Shown one piece after another: positions 1 through 6,336 of a stretch of 10,514 bases of DNA. The DNA comes from Acidobacteriota bacterium (lineage in GTDB: Bacteria; Acidobacteriota; Terriglobia; UBA7540), in the NCBI GenBank assembly GCA_003224665.1, contig QHZM01000215.1, positions 1-10,514 on the forward strand. The letters run 5' to 3'. The notes under the pieces are model-generated. The model saw only the letters and a program-made list of their open reading frames with translations, did no database searches and was not told the origin of the DNA. Each line of letters starts with the position of its first letter. Position 1 is the first letter of the stretch. The translations under genes were made by a program, and so were the position numbers.

Positions 1-72
1 CTCTTTTCGTGGAACAAGGCTCAGGGCGGTCCGAACCACTTCGACGACCCCGGCGCTTTCATCCCCATGTAG
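1..72 (+). CDS. C-terminal end of an unidentified upstream protein (partial)
   Basis: Reading frame 1 is open from the first base to a TAG at 70-72 and gives 23 residues ending in DDPGAFIPM. The frame lies just upstream of, and co-directional with, the cytochrome b gene, 51 bases before its ATG, so it is probably the preceding gene of the same operon. In quinol:cytochrome c reductase loci this position is often taken by the Rieske iron-sulfur protein, but the tail contains no Rieske cluster motif or other diagnostic residues, so I do not name it. The tail is polar and acidic with no hydrophobic segment, so the protein does not end in a membrane helix. A second open frame overlaps this region (from base 9, running past 124), but its Arg/Pro-rich product looks like a GC-driven shadow. 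Confidence 0.55.
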   Translation, partial: LFSWNKAQGGPNHFDDPGAFIPM

Positions 73-123
73 CATTCCCAGGGTCGCCGCGGGCATTTCC
101 CTTTTCTCGGCGGGGCGATAACG

Positions 124-1029
124 ATGGCCGATCAACAAAATCCAGGAACAGGGGGAAAGGGTCTTCCGGACCTCCTCGAGAAACTTCGCGCGGGGACCCA
201 AGTCCTCAGGGAAAAAGCCAAAGAGGTCCAGGAGAACCTCAGGCGCCCCCAAAAGACTCAACTTTTTAAATCCATCTTCCGCGTCAAGCACGACGATTCG
301 GAGCGCAGCCGCGCTCTGGGCGTCTTGACCAACGTCTTCCTTCACCTCCATCCGGCCAAAGTTAATCGCGACGCCGTTCGATACGGCTTCACCTGGGGGA
401 TGGGGGGAATCACCTTCTACCTTTTCATCGTCCTGACCTTCACGGGCGTTCTGCTCATGTACTATTACCACCCCACCAAAGGTCAGGCCTACCGCGACGT
501 CATTTATTTGATGAGCGATGTGCCCTTCGGAAAACTCTTGAGGAACATGCACCGGTGGGCAGCGCACCTGATGATCCTCACGGTGTGGCTGCACATGTTC
601 CGGGTCTTCCTGACGGGCTCGTATAAAAAGCCTCGAGAGTTTAACTGGTGCGTCGGCGTGGTCCTGTTAGTGCTGACCCTGCTGCTTTCTTTCACAGGTT
701 ATCTGCTTCCTGACGATCAACTGGGTTTCTGGGCTGTCACCGTGGGCACCAGCATGGCGCGGGCGACGCCGCTGCTGGGGCACGAGGGGCCTTTCGGTCC
801 CCAACTCGGAATGACGCCCTACAACGACGTGCGCTTTGCGCTGCTGGGAGGCTCGATTGTTGACGCCAACGCCCTTCTCCGGTCTTACATCTGGCACTGC
901 ATCGCCATCCCGCTCATCGCCTCGATTTTCATGGGCGTGCACTTCTGGCGCGTGAGGAAGGATGGAGGGATTTCTGGCCCCGCCCCGGTTCAGCTGGAGT
1001 CCGAAATCAAGCCGGTCAGAAAGCTGTAG
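124..1029 (+). CDS. qcrB: Cytochrome b, N-terminal (b6-like) subunit of a quinol:cytochrome c reductase
   Basis: A 301-residue membrane protein carrying the two b haems of a bc-type complex, which oxidises (mena)quinol. Four hydrophobic helices lie at about 92-113, 143-163, 175-196 and 255-276. The haem ligands are visible: H143 and H157 (14 apart) in the NMHRW...WLH helix, and H258 and H273 (15 apart) in the last helix. The 15-residue second spacing is that of cytochrome b6 rather than mitochondrial cytochrome b. Other family motifs are YKKPRE, TGYLLPDDQLGFWA (b6 has PWDQ) and a GISGP-like end. The b6 cysteine that binds the extra haem c(n) aligns with G92, so that haem is not expected. About 80 polar, helical, charged residues precede the first helix, which is longer than usual. 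The ATG at 124 has only a weak GGCGGGG upstream, so the start is less certain than the function. The C-terminal half of cytochrome b follows at 1131. Confidence 0.9.
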   Translation: MADQQNPGTGGKGLPDLLEKLRAGTQVLREKAKEVQENLRRPQKTQLFKSIFRVKHDDSERSRALGVLTNVFLHLHPAKVNRDAVRYGFTWGMGGITFYLFIVLTFTGVLLMYYYHPTKGQAYRDVIYLMSDVPFGKLLRNMHRWAAHLMILTVWLHMFRVFLTGSYKKPREFNWCVGVVLLVLTLLLSFTGYLLPDDQLGFWAVTVGTSMARATPLLGHEGPFGPQLGMTPYNDVRFALLGGSIVDANALLRSYIWHCIAIPLIASIFMGVHFWRVRKDGGISGPAPVQLESEIKPVRKL

Positions 1030-1130
1030 AGGTGAGTGGACGGTTCGTCGGCAAACCCTGAAGCTCAAGATCAATCGATTAACCTCAGTGGATTGACTCT
1101 GGCCCCATACGCCCTGAATAAGGTCACCTC

Positions 1131-1508
1131 ATGGACTGGCATCAGCTCTGGGAGGTTGTTTCAGCTCCCGATAACATTCCGATAGTCGCCCTGATTTTTC
1201 TGGTCCCGTTCTACGCCTGGCTGGGTCTCCGCCAGGGGTTGGCCAACGACCGCCTGATCAAGCAACTCGAAGCAGACCCGCAACTCGCCAAGACCCATCA
1301 TCGCAAGACCCAGCCGTGGAAGCCCGGTTGGGTCAAAGAAGTCCACGCCTGGCCGTACCTGCTGCGCATGGAGTTTCTCGCCTCCATCATCGTCACGGTG
1401 ATTTTGATCGTGTGGTCCATCACGCTCGACGCGCCGCTCGAGGAGCTTTCCAACCCCAATCTGACGATGAACCCGGCCAAGGCGCCGTGCTACTTCCTAG
1501 GCCTTTAG
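1131..1508 (+). CDS. Cytochrome b C-terminal half, 5' fragment ending at an in-frame TAG
   Basis: This 125-residue frame starts at an ATG with AAGG at 1120-1123, seven bases upstream. It holds an N-terminal hydrophobic helix (about 15-33), a charged loop, and a second helix (about 74-97) corresponding to the first helix of subunit IV/cytochrome b C-terminal domains. It then runs into the Qo-site region as NPAKAPCYFLGL and stops. Downstream, the frame beginning at 1512 is the same frame and continues the family without a gap, separated only by TAG (1506-1508) and GAA. From memory, relatives read APWYFLGLQE here, so the stop replaces a Gln codon (CAG to TAG) and C120 replaces the Trp of the PEWY-like motif. 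This is therefore most likely the front part of one 316-codon gene that is broken by mutation or sequencing error, read through, or translated as two pieces. Alone it lacks most of the Qo-site region. Confidence 0.8.
   Translation: MDWHQLWEVVSAPDNIPIVALIFLVPFYAWLGLRQGLANDRLIKQLEADPQLAKTHHRKTQPWKPGWVKEVHAWPYLLRMEFLASIIVTVILIVWSITLDAPLEELSNPNLTMNPAKAPCYFLGL
1506..1508 (+). other. In-frame amber codon interrupting the cytochrome b C-terminal gene
   Basis: TAG sits in the same frame as the coding sequence before it (1131 onward) and after it (1512 onward), so there is no frameshift, only a stop in place of a sense codon. TAG also ends the genes at 72, 1029 and 9538, so the organism appears to use it as an ordinary stop, which argues against genome-wide reassignment. 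Confidence 0.85.
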
Positions 1509-1511
1509 GAA

Positions 1512-2081
1512 ATGCTCGTTTATTTCGATCCCTGGATTGCCGGTGTAGTCATGCCCACGCTGATCATCGTCGGGCTGATGGTGATCCCCTATATCGACGA
1601 GAACCCGCTCGGAGGGGGTTATTACACCCTGCGGCAGCGCAAATTCGCCATTGGGACCTTCTGCTTCGGGTTCATGCTTCTCTGGCTTGCGATCGTCATG
1701 CTCGGCACGTTTCTCCGGGGTCCGGGGTGGGTCTGGTTCTGGCCGGGAAGGACTTGGGACCCCGCCTACCAGCCCTATATGGTGAACCGCAACCTGGACG
1801 AGGTCTTTCCGTTCAGTTTGCTCGGACTCAAGGCCATCTGGGCCAAAACGATTTTCGGCGCCCTCGCGACGGGCGCTTATGTGGTCATCGCGGGCTTGGC
1901 GATTCACAAGCTCATTACGGCTACGGAGTTCAACCGGAAGATTTATCAACGAATGAGCCTGATCCAGTACTTGACGCTGCAGATCTTTCTGGTCTTGATG
2001 CTCTTATTGCCCATCAAGATTTTGCTGAGGCTTCTCTTCAACATTAAGTACATCTGGGTGACGCCGTGGTTCAACGTCTGA
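1512..2081 (+). CDS. Cytochrome b C-terminal half, 3' fragment (subunit IV-like with extra helices)
   Basis: This frame of 189 residues, counted from the ATG at 1512, continues the gene at 1131 in the same frame after the TAG. It begins LVYFDPW, then has a helix at about 8-27 ending in VIPYIDENP. In the family this stretch follows the PEWY helix. A second helix lies at about 44-67, then a Trp-rich loop (GWVWFWPG), and two further helices at about 112-134 and 150-176 that ordinary subunit IV lacks. Those extra helices could anchor partner subunits such as the downstream octahaem protein (inference). AGGA at 1507-1510 is almost adjacent to the ATG, too close for a normal ribosome site. If made separately, this part would depend on termination-reinitiation at the TAG. 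It may instead be the back half of one interrupted gene. The next gene follows 33 bases later, behind its own strong ribosome site. Confidence 0.8.
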   Translation: MLVYFDPWIAGVVMPTLIIVGLMVIPYIDENPLGGGYYTLRQRKFAIGTFCFGFMLLWLAIVMLGTFLRGPGWVWFWPGRTWDPAYQPYMVNRNLDEVFPFSLLGLKAIWAKTIFGALATGAYVVIAGLAIHKLITATEFNRKIYQRMSLIQYLTLQIFLVLMLLLPIKILLRLLFNIKYIWVTPWFNV

Positions 2082-2103
2082 GAGCGAAGCGGATCGAGCC
2101 GTT

Positions 2104-2108
2104 GGAGG
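2104..2108 (+). promoter_or_regulatory. Ribosome binding site for the octahaem cytochrome (TTG start)
   Basis: GGAGG, within a longer purine run, lies six bases before the TTG at 2115. It supports this non-ATG start. The resulting N-terminus puts a short polar stretch before the membrane anchor. Confidence 0.75.
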
Positions 2109-2114
2109 GGAGAT

Positions 2115-5100
2115 TTGGCGCCCGATAATCCCGAAAAGGATCCCTTGGTCAACCAGTCCCTGGCGGGGATCTACTTCATTTCAGCGATTCTCCTGATCCT
2201 GGTCTTCGGCTGGTCGCTCTACGACGAATTGTTCGGGCTCCGGCCGTGGAAAGACTACGAGCGACTTTTTATCGGCCACTACCGCGCCTTCCTACAGAAA
2301 GAAATCCCCAAACAACGCGCCCGCGAAAAGGCGGTCCAGGAGTCGCCCGAGTACCAGTCGATGAAGAAGCAACTGGAAGATGTCCAGGTTTCGATCAAGC
2401 CGCAGCTAGCGGACGTCCAGCGCCGGATCTCATTTCTGGACGACCAGCTCCAGGTGGTGATGGACCGTGCCACGGACGCGCGGGCCCAGGTGACCTCGCA
2501 GCTCTATCAGATTGAGCACACCTCTGCCCGCGGGGAGAAAGAGTCACTCCTGCAGAACCTCGACATGTTCAAGCGAGGGCCGTTCGTCGTCCATCTGCCT
2601 ACCGAGGACGGAAACGGCAAGACCACCAAGAAATCTTATGACTACGAACAGCTCCAGGCGGAATTCGTCCACCTGCAGGATGAGAAGGGCCAGTTGATGG
2701 CCAGGCAGGCGACCATCCTCCGCCCCGTTTCGGACTTGCGCGCCAAAACCGAGAACTACGTCAAGAACCACCTCGAAGGGCTGACCGTCGATCAAATACA
2801 AGGCCTGGTGGCCAAGACGGAGGCGTTCACGATCGAGATCAGGCAGATCAACAACCCCGACGCCGGCCTCGTGGACCGGTGCGAGTCCTGCCACCTCGGC
2901 ATCCGCGAACCCGTCGTGCTGACCCGGAAGGATTTGGGGGGGCGGGACAAAGACCCAAGGACGGCGGCGTTTACCAGCCACCCGGACCTGGAGCTCCTCA
3001 AGATTCACGATCCCGAGAAGTTCGGCTGCACACCCTGCCACAACGGCAACGGGATGCAGCTCGACAGCGTGGAGCAGGCCCACGGCGAGTACGAACATTG
3101 GCTTTGGCCGTTGTACCAGCGTGAGAACTTCGAAGCGGGTTGCCAGCAGTGCCACGCGGCGGACATGGTGGTTGACCACGCCCCGGTGCTGAGCACCGGC
3201 AAGGACCTTTTCCAGTGGAGAGGTTGCGCGGGTTGCCACCGCTTCCAGGGCTATGACAGCGAGCCCGAAGACGTGCTGGCCACCGGGAAGCAGATTGACC
3301 AGCTCGGAACCGAACGGGCCGAGAAGCAGCGGAACATCCAGCGCGCCATCCAGCAAGGTGACCAGGCCCCGGACGATGAGACCGCGCGGAAGTTCTACAC
3401 GCAGGCGGACGCCCTCCGCGTCTCCGTCAGCGAGACGGACATGCGGATCGGCCAGCTCGAGGTCCAGACCAAGAACCTCTTGATGGGGATGAAGAAAATC
3501 GGGCCGGACCTCAAAGAAGTCCGGGTCAAGATTCGGCCGGCATGGGTTCCAGTCTGGATCAACAACCCGCATGCCTGGCGGCCGACGACCAGGATGCCGC
3601 GGTTCCGCCTGGACCGCGAAGAGGTGGAGGCCATCTCCGCGTTCATCTGGCAGTCAGGCCTCGATGTGAATCTTCCTCACCAGCCGCCCGGCGACCCGGC
3701 GAAGGGCAAAGAGAGCGTTGAGACGCGAGGTTGCCTGGCGTGCCATTCCGTCGGTGAAGGATCGAAAGCCGTAGGCGGATGGTTTGCCGCGAACCTCACG
3801 CGCGTCGGCGAAAAGGACAATTACGATTTTCTGGTCCGCTGGGTCCACAACCCGCGCGAGCGGACGCGTCCCTATTGCGCTTACGAAAAGCGCGACCTAA
3901 CCGAGCAGGACTACAAGAAACACAGCCTGCCGTTCGTTTTCGACTTTGACCATTCGAAGTGCCCGAATGACGGGCATGAGCTCGTGGTCGAGCAGATGAC
4001 GGTGATGCCGAACCTGCGGCTCTCCTGGCAGGATTCCCGGGACATCGCCAGCTACCTTCTGACCTTGAGGCAGAAAGACCCTGCCTCTTACCCCAAGGCT
4101 CCGTTCTTGGGCGACTCCGCGCTCAAGTCCAAAGGCCGCGTGCTCGTTCTGCGCTACGGGTGCGCCGGCTGTCACGAAATCGCGGGGCTGGAAGACGAGG
4201 GGAGAATCGGGACCGAGCTGACCGCCGAAGGCAGCAAGCCGCTCGAACAGATCGACTTTGCACTGTACGTTGGAGAGGCGAGGCGCGAAGGGTGGTACAC
4301 CCACAAGGGCTTTTTCGAGCGTAAGCTGGCCAAGCCGGAGATGTTCGACAAGGGCAGGATCAAGCCCGAACCCGAACTGCTGCGGATGCCCGACTTCTTC
4401 GAGCCGCAGAGCGACGAAGTGACCAGGGGAATGGCGGACCTGAGCCCTGAGGCCAAGGAACAGATTGTGGCGCTCACGACTTTCCTCATGGGCAGTGTCA
4501 ACTCACAATATCCTCGCCGATACTTCTACCTGCCCGAAGACTTGCGAAGGGACATCCAGGAAGGCTGGTGGGTCGTCAAGAAATACAACTGCATCGGTTG
4601 CCACCAGTTCAAGGTCGGCCAGGACTCTGTGTTGATGGGCCTGGCGAGGTATCAGACGCCGGAAGGCAAAGACCAGCTCCCGCCCAAACTCCTCACCGAA
4701 GGGGCTCGCGTGAATCCGGAGTGGCTGAGGAGGTTTTTGTGGAATCCGGCGATGAATGATACGGAGACCGACCGGAACGGCGTCCGGTCCTACTTGAAAG
4801 TCCGGATGCCGACGTTCTACTTCTCACCGATTGAGCTCCGGAAACTGGTGAGGTTTTTCCAGGCTCTATCCTCCCAGCCGATGCCTTACATTCCGCCCAA
4901 GCTCGAACCTTTGACCGGGAGGGAACTCGAGATGGCGCGCGCGCTGTTCACGAGCCGTGGGGCTCCGTGCCTCAAATGCCACGCCACCGGAGACGCCGCT
5001 CACGACCGGTTCGCGACGGCGCCCAATTTCCTCCTGGCCCACGACCGTCTGAAACCGGACTGGACGAAACACTGGATCCTCGACCCGGCGATGATCAGCC

Positions 5101-5369
5101 CGGGCACTGCCATGCCTTCGGGCTTGTTCAAGCAGGCGGAGGACCGCTGGGTGTTCGCCGGGCCGACGCCGTCGCTTTTCAAAGGTTATGGCGGCGACCA
5201 CGCGGACCTGCTGGTCAGGTACATGTTTGAAATCACGCCGGAGGAACAACGCCGGTTGGTCGGGATGAGCGCCGGCGCCCTAAAAGCGGGTTCCCCGAAG
5301 AAGCCGGGCAGGACGGTCTCCGGGCTAGGACGGCCGCTGGTCAGCGTGGCAGCGATGCACGGCCGTTAA
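2115..5369 (+). CDS. Membrane-anchored octahaem cytochrome c with coiled coils
   Basis: A 1084-residue protein likely to carry electrons outside the cytoplasmic membrane from the cytochrome b module to the oxidase. A single hydrophobic helix at about 18-35 acts as signal-anchor. Charged heptad-like helical stretches, likely coiled coil, follow at about 62-135 and 176-240. Eight CXXCH haem c sites start at C256, C305, C343, C371, C540, C683, C826 and C952. The last five are each followed by a plausible axial Met in a class-I-like context (M494, M631, M758, M898, M1000), so they look like five mono-haem cytochrome c units. The first three lack such a Met and lie among several His residues, suggesting His/His ligation. 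The fourth unit is split by a helical charged insert at about 391-460, between its CAGCH and its GPDL motif. The haem-5 unit has two non-haem cysteines, C588 and C616. I recognise the haem architecture but no standard gene name. Confidence 0.88.
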   Translation: MAPDNPEKDPLVNQSLAGIYFISAILLILVFGWSLYDELFGLRPWKDYERLFIGHYRAFLQKEIPKQRAREKAVQESPEYQSMKKQLEDVQVSIKPQLADVQRRISFLDDQLQVVMDRATDARAQVTSQLYQIEHTSARGEKESLLQNLDMFKRGPFVVHLPTEDGNGKTTKKSYDYEQLQAEFVHLQDEKGQLMARQATILRPVSDLRAKTENYVKNHLEGLTVDQIQGLVAKTEAFTIEIRQINNPDAGLVDRCESCHLGIREPVVLTRKDLGGRDKDPRTAAFTSHPDLELLKIHDPEKFGCTPCHNGNGMQLDSVEQAHGEYEHWLWPLYQRENFEAGCQQCHAADMVVDHAPVLSTGKDLFQWRGCAGCHRFQGYDSEPEDVLATGKQIDQLGTERAEKQRNIQRAIQQGDQAPDDETARKFYTQADALRVSVSETDMRIGQLEVQTKNLLMGMKKIGPDLKEVRVKIRPAWVPVWINNPHAWRPTTRMPRFRLDREEVEAISAFIWQSGLDVNLPHQPPGDPAKGKESVETRGCLACHSVGEGSKAVGGWFAANLTRVGEKDNYDFLVRWVHNPRERTRPYCAYEKRDLTEQDYKKHSLPFVFDFDHSKCPNDGHELVVEQMTVMPNLRLSWQDSRDIASYLLTLRQKDPASYPKAPFLGDSALKSKGRVLVLRYGCAGCHEIAGLEDEGRIGTELTAEGSKPLEQIDFALYVGEARREGWYTHKGFFERKLAKPEMFDKGRIKPEPELLRMPDFFEPQSDEVTRGMADLSPEAKEQIVALTTFLMGSVNSQYPRRYFYLPEDLRRDIQEGWWVVKKYNCIGCHQFKVGQDSVLMGLARYQTPEGKDQLPPKLLTEGARVNPEWLRRFLWNPAMNDTETDRNGVRSYLKVRMPTFYFSPIELRKLVRFFQALSSQPMPYIPPKLEPLTGRELEMARALFTSRGAPCLKCHATGDAAHDRFATAPNFLLAHDRLKPDWTKHWILDPAMISPGTAMPSGLFKQAEDRWVFAGPTPSLFKGYGGDHADLLVRYMFEITPEEQRRLVGMSAGALKAGSPKKPGRTVSGLGRPLVSVAAMHGR

Positions 5370-5401
5370 GAAAGGCAATTGCAACCGAAAATCTCATTTT
5401 C

Positions 5402-5409
5402 AGGAAAGG
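5402..5409 (+). promoter_or_regulatory. Ribosome binding site deciding the lipoprotein start
   Basis: AGGAAAGG lies eight bases before the ATG at 5418. An in-frame TTG at 5379 would add 13 residues before the Lys-containing signal peptide and has no good ribosome site, so 5418 is preferred. A small A/T-rich inverted repeat (5387-5392 with 5396-5401) lies just upstream. Confidence 0.7.
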
Positions 5410-5417
5410 CTTCAAAA

Positions 5418-6200
5418 ATGAACAAGCAAAAACTCCCCTTCTCGTTACTCATCGTCCCTCTGTTGCTGCTCCCGAGCTGCGGCGGGAAAAAGACCGAAGT
5501 CTCCGAGCAGCCCTCCGAAGCGCCATCAGGAGCGCAACCGACTCCGATCGATCAGTCCACCGTCGCCGCGATCACCGGCAAAGTGGTCTTTCAGGGAGTG
5601 AAGCCCAAGCTGGCGCGGATTATGATGGACCAGGACCCGGTCTGCGTTCAAAAGCACAGCGGAGCGGTCTATCCGGAAGACGGCGAAATGAATTCCAACG
5701 GCACCCTGCCTAACGTTTTTGTTTACGTGAAGGAGGGTGCGGAGAAGTACACGTTCTCCGCGCCGACGGACCCTGTGGTCCTGGACCAGAACGGGTGCGT
5801 TTACAAGCCTCACGTCCTCGGCATTCAGGTGGGCCAGGACTTGCACATTATTTCGAGCGACCCCACCACGCACAACATCCACCCGATGCCCAAGAACAAC
5901 CGCGAGTGGAATGAGTCGCAGGGCCCCGGGGCTGCTCCTCTTGAGAAAAAGTTTGCGCGTTCGGAGATCATGATCCCCGTGAAGTGCAATCAGCACCCGT
6001 GGATGAGGGCTTATGTCGGAGTAACGAAGAACCCCTTCTTTTCAGTTACGGGGAGCGACGGGACATTCACCATCAAAGGACTCCCGCCGGGGGACTATAC
6101 AATCGAGGCCTGGACGGCGACCTACGGGACTCAGGAACAGAAAGTCACCGTGGGCTCCAAGGAGACGAAGACCCTCGATTTCACTTTCAAACCTTCGTGA
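5418..6200 (+). CDS. Cupredoxin-like lipoprotein with carboxypeptidase-regulatory-like C-terminus
   Basis: This 260-residue protein starts with a lipoprotein signal peptide: MNKQK, a Leu-rich core, then LPSC with C21 as the lipid-modified residue. A Ser/Pro/Glu/Gln-rich linker follows, then a beta-rich domain. Possible type 1 copper ligands are H152 in a THN motif (with H155 nearby) and C190, H193 and M196 in KCNQHPWM. The CxxHPWM and following FxVTGSDGTFTIKGLPPGDY pattern is that of plastocyanin-like proteins often labelled carboxypeptidase-regulatory-like or, loosely, methylamine utilisation protein. The copper assignment is inference: the His-to-Met spacing is shorter than in plastocyanin. 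Its place between the octahaem cytochrome and the oxidase genes suggests a membrane-tethered electron carrier to CuA, or a copper-handling or structural subunit. The family recognition is firmer than the function. Confidence 0.78.
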   Translation: MNKQKLPFSLLIVPLLLLPSCGGKKTEVSEQPSEAPSGAQPTPIDQSTVAAITGKVVFQGVKPKLARIMMDQDPVCVQKHSGAVYPEDGEMNSNGTLPNVFVYVKEGAEKYTFSAPTDPVVLDQNGCVYKPHVLGIQVGQDLHIISSDPTTHNIHPMPKNNREWNESQGPGAAPLEKKFARSEIMIPVKCNQHPWMRAYVGVTKNPFFSVTGSDGTFTIKGLPPGDYTIEAWTATYGTQEQKVTVGSKETKTLDFTFKPS

Positions 6201-6245
6201 GGGCCCCGGGGACGCGGCCGGGAGTTATTCTGAAGTCTTGATAGG

Positions 6246-6336
6246 GCCGGTGGCCAGCGGGAAGACCGGCTGGCTGAACGGCGGGGAACGTTACGGCGGG
6301 GGAGGGAAGTCTCCTCCTTGAAGGAGCTGCAAAGTT
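6246..6336 (+). promoter_or_regulatory. Leader of subunit II gene with competing hairpins around the ribosome site
   Basis: The 136-base spacer 6201-6336 is GC-rich and I see no convincing sigma-70 promoter in it. It holds inverted repeats GCCGGT/ACCGGC (6246-6251 with 6265-6270) and, overlapping them, GCCAGC/GCTGGC (6253-6258 with 6269-6274). Nearer the gene, the pyrimidine run CTCCTCCTT (6311-6319) can pair upstream with GGGGGAG (6298-6304) or downstream with the ribosome site AAGGAG (6321-6326). The ATG is at 6337. The two pairings exclude each other, so they could expose or hide the ribosome site. Regulation is inference. Confidence 0.35.

Noticed and set aside
9..269. Forward open frame of 86 codons overlapping the cytochrome b start
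   Set aside because: The Arg/Pro/Ser-rich product has no recognisable features and overlaps both the upstream gene end and the cytochrome b N-terminus in a different frame.
1093..1120. TTGACT followed 16 bases later by GAATAA, a promoter-like pair
   Set aside because: The -10 match is poor and it sits so close to the ATG at 1131 that the transcript would lose or nearly lose the ribosome site at 1120-1123.
1316..2047. Open frame of 243 codons spanning the amber stop in another frame
   Set aside because: It would bridge the break, but its product is Arg/Ala/His-rich without membrane helices, whereas the 1131/1512 frame carries the conserved cytochrome b helices on both sides.
2544..3572. Reverse-strand open frame of 342 codons opposite the octahaem gene
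   Set aside because: It covers the haem-site coding region on the other strand, shows no domain motif, and has no ribosome site that I can see. It is treated as a shadow.
3960..3977. CPNDGH as a ninth haem site in the octahaem protein
   Set aside because: Only one Cys precedes the His, with four residues between them. It is not CXXCH or any known c-haem attachment variant.
5387..5401. GAAAAT/ATTTTC inverted repeat as a terminator after the octahaem gene
   Set aside because: The stem is six weak A/T-rich pairs with no following T-run, and it lies within the leader of a closely spaced downstream gene.
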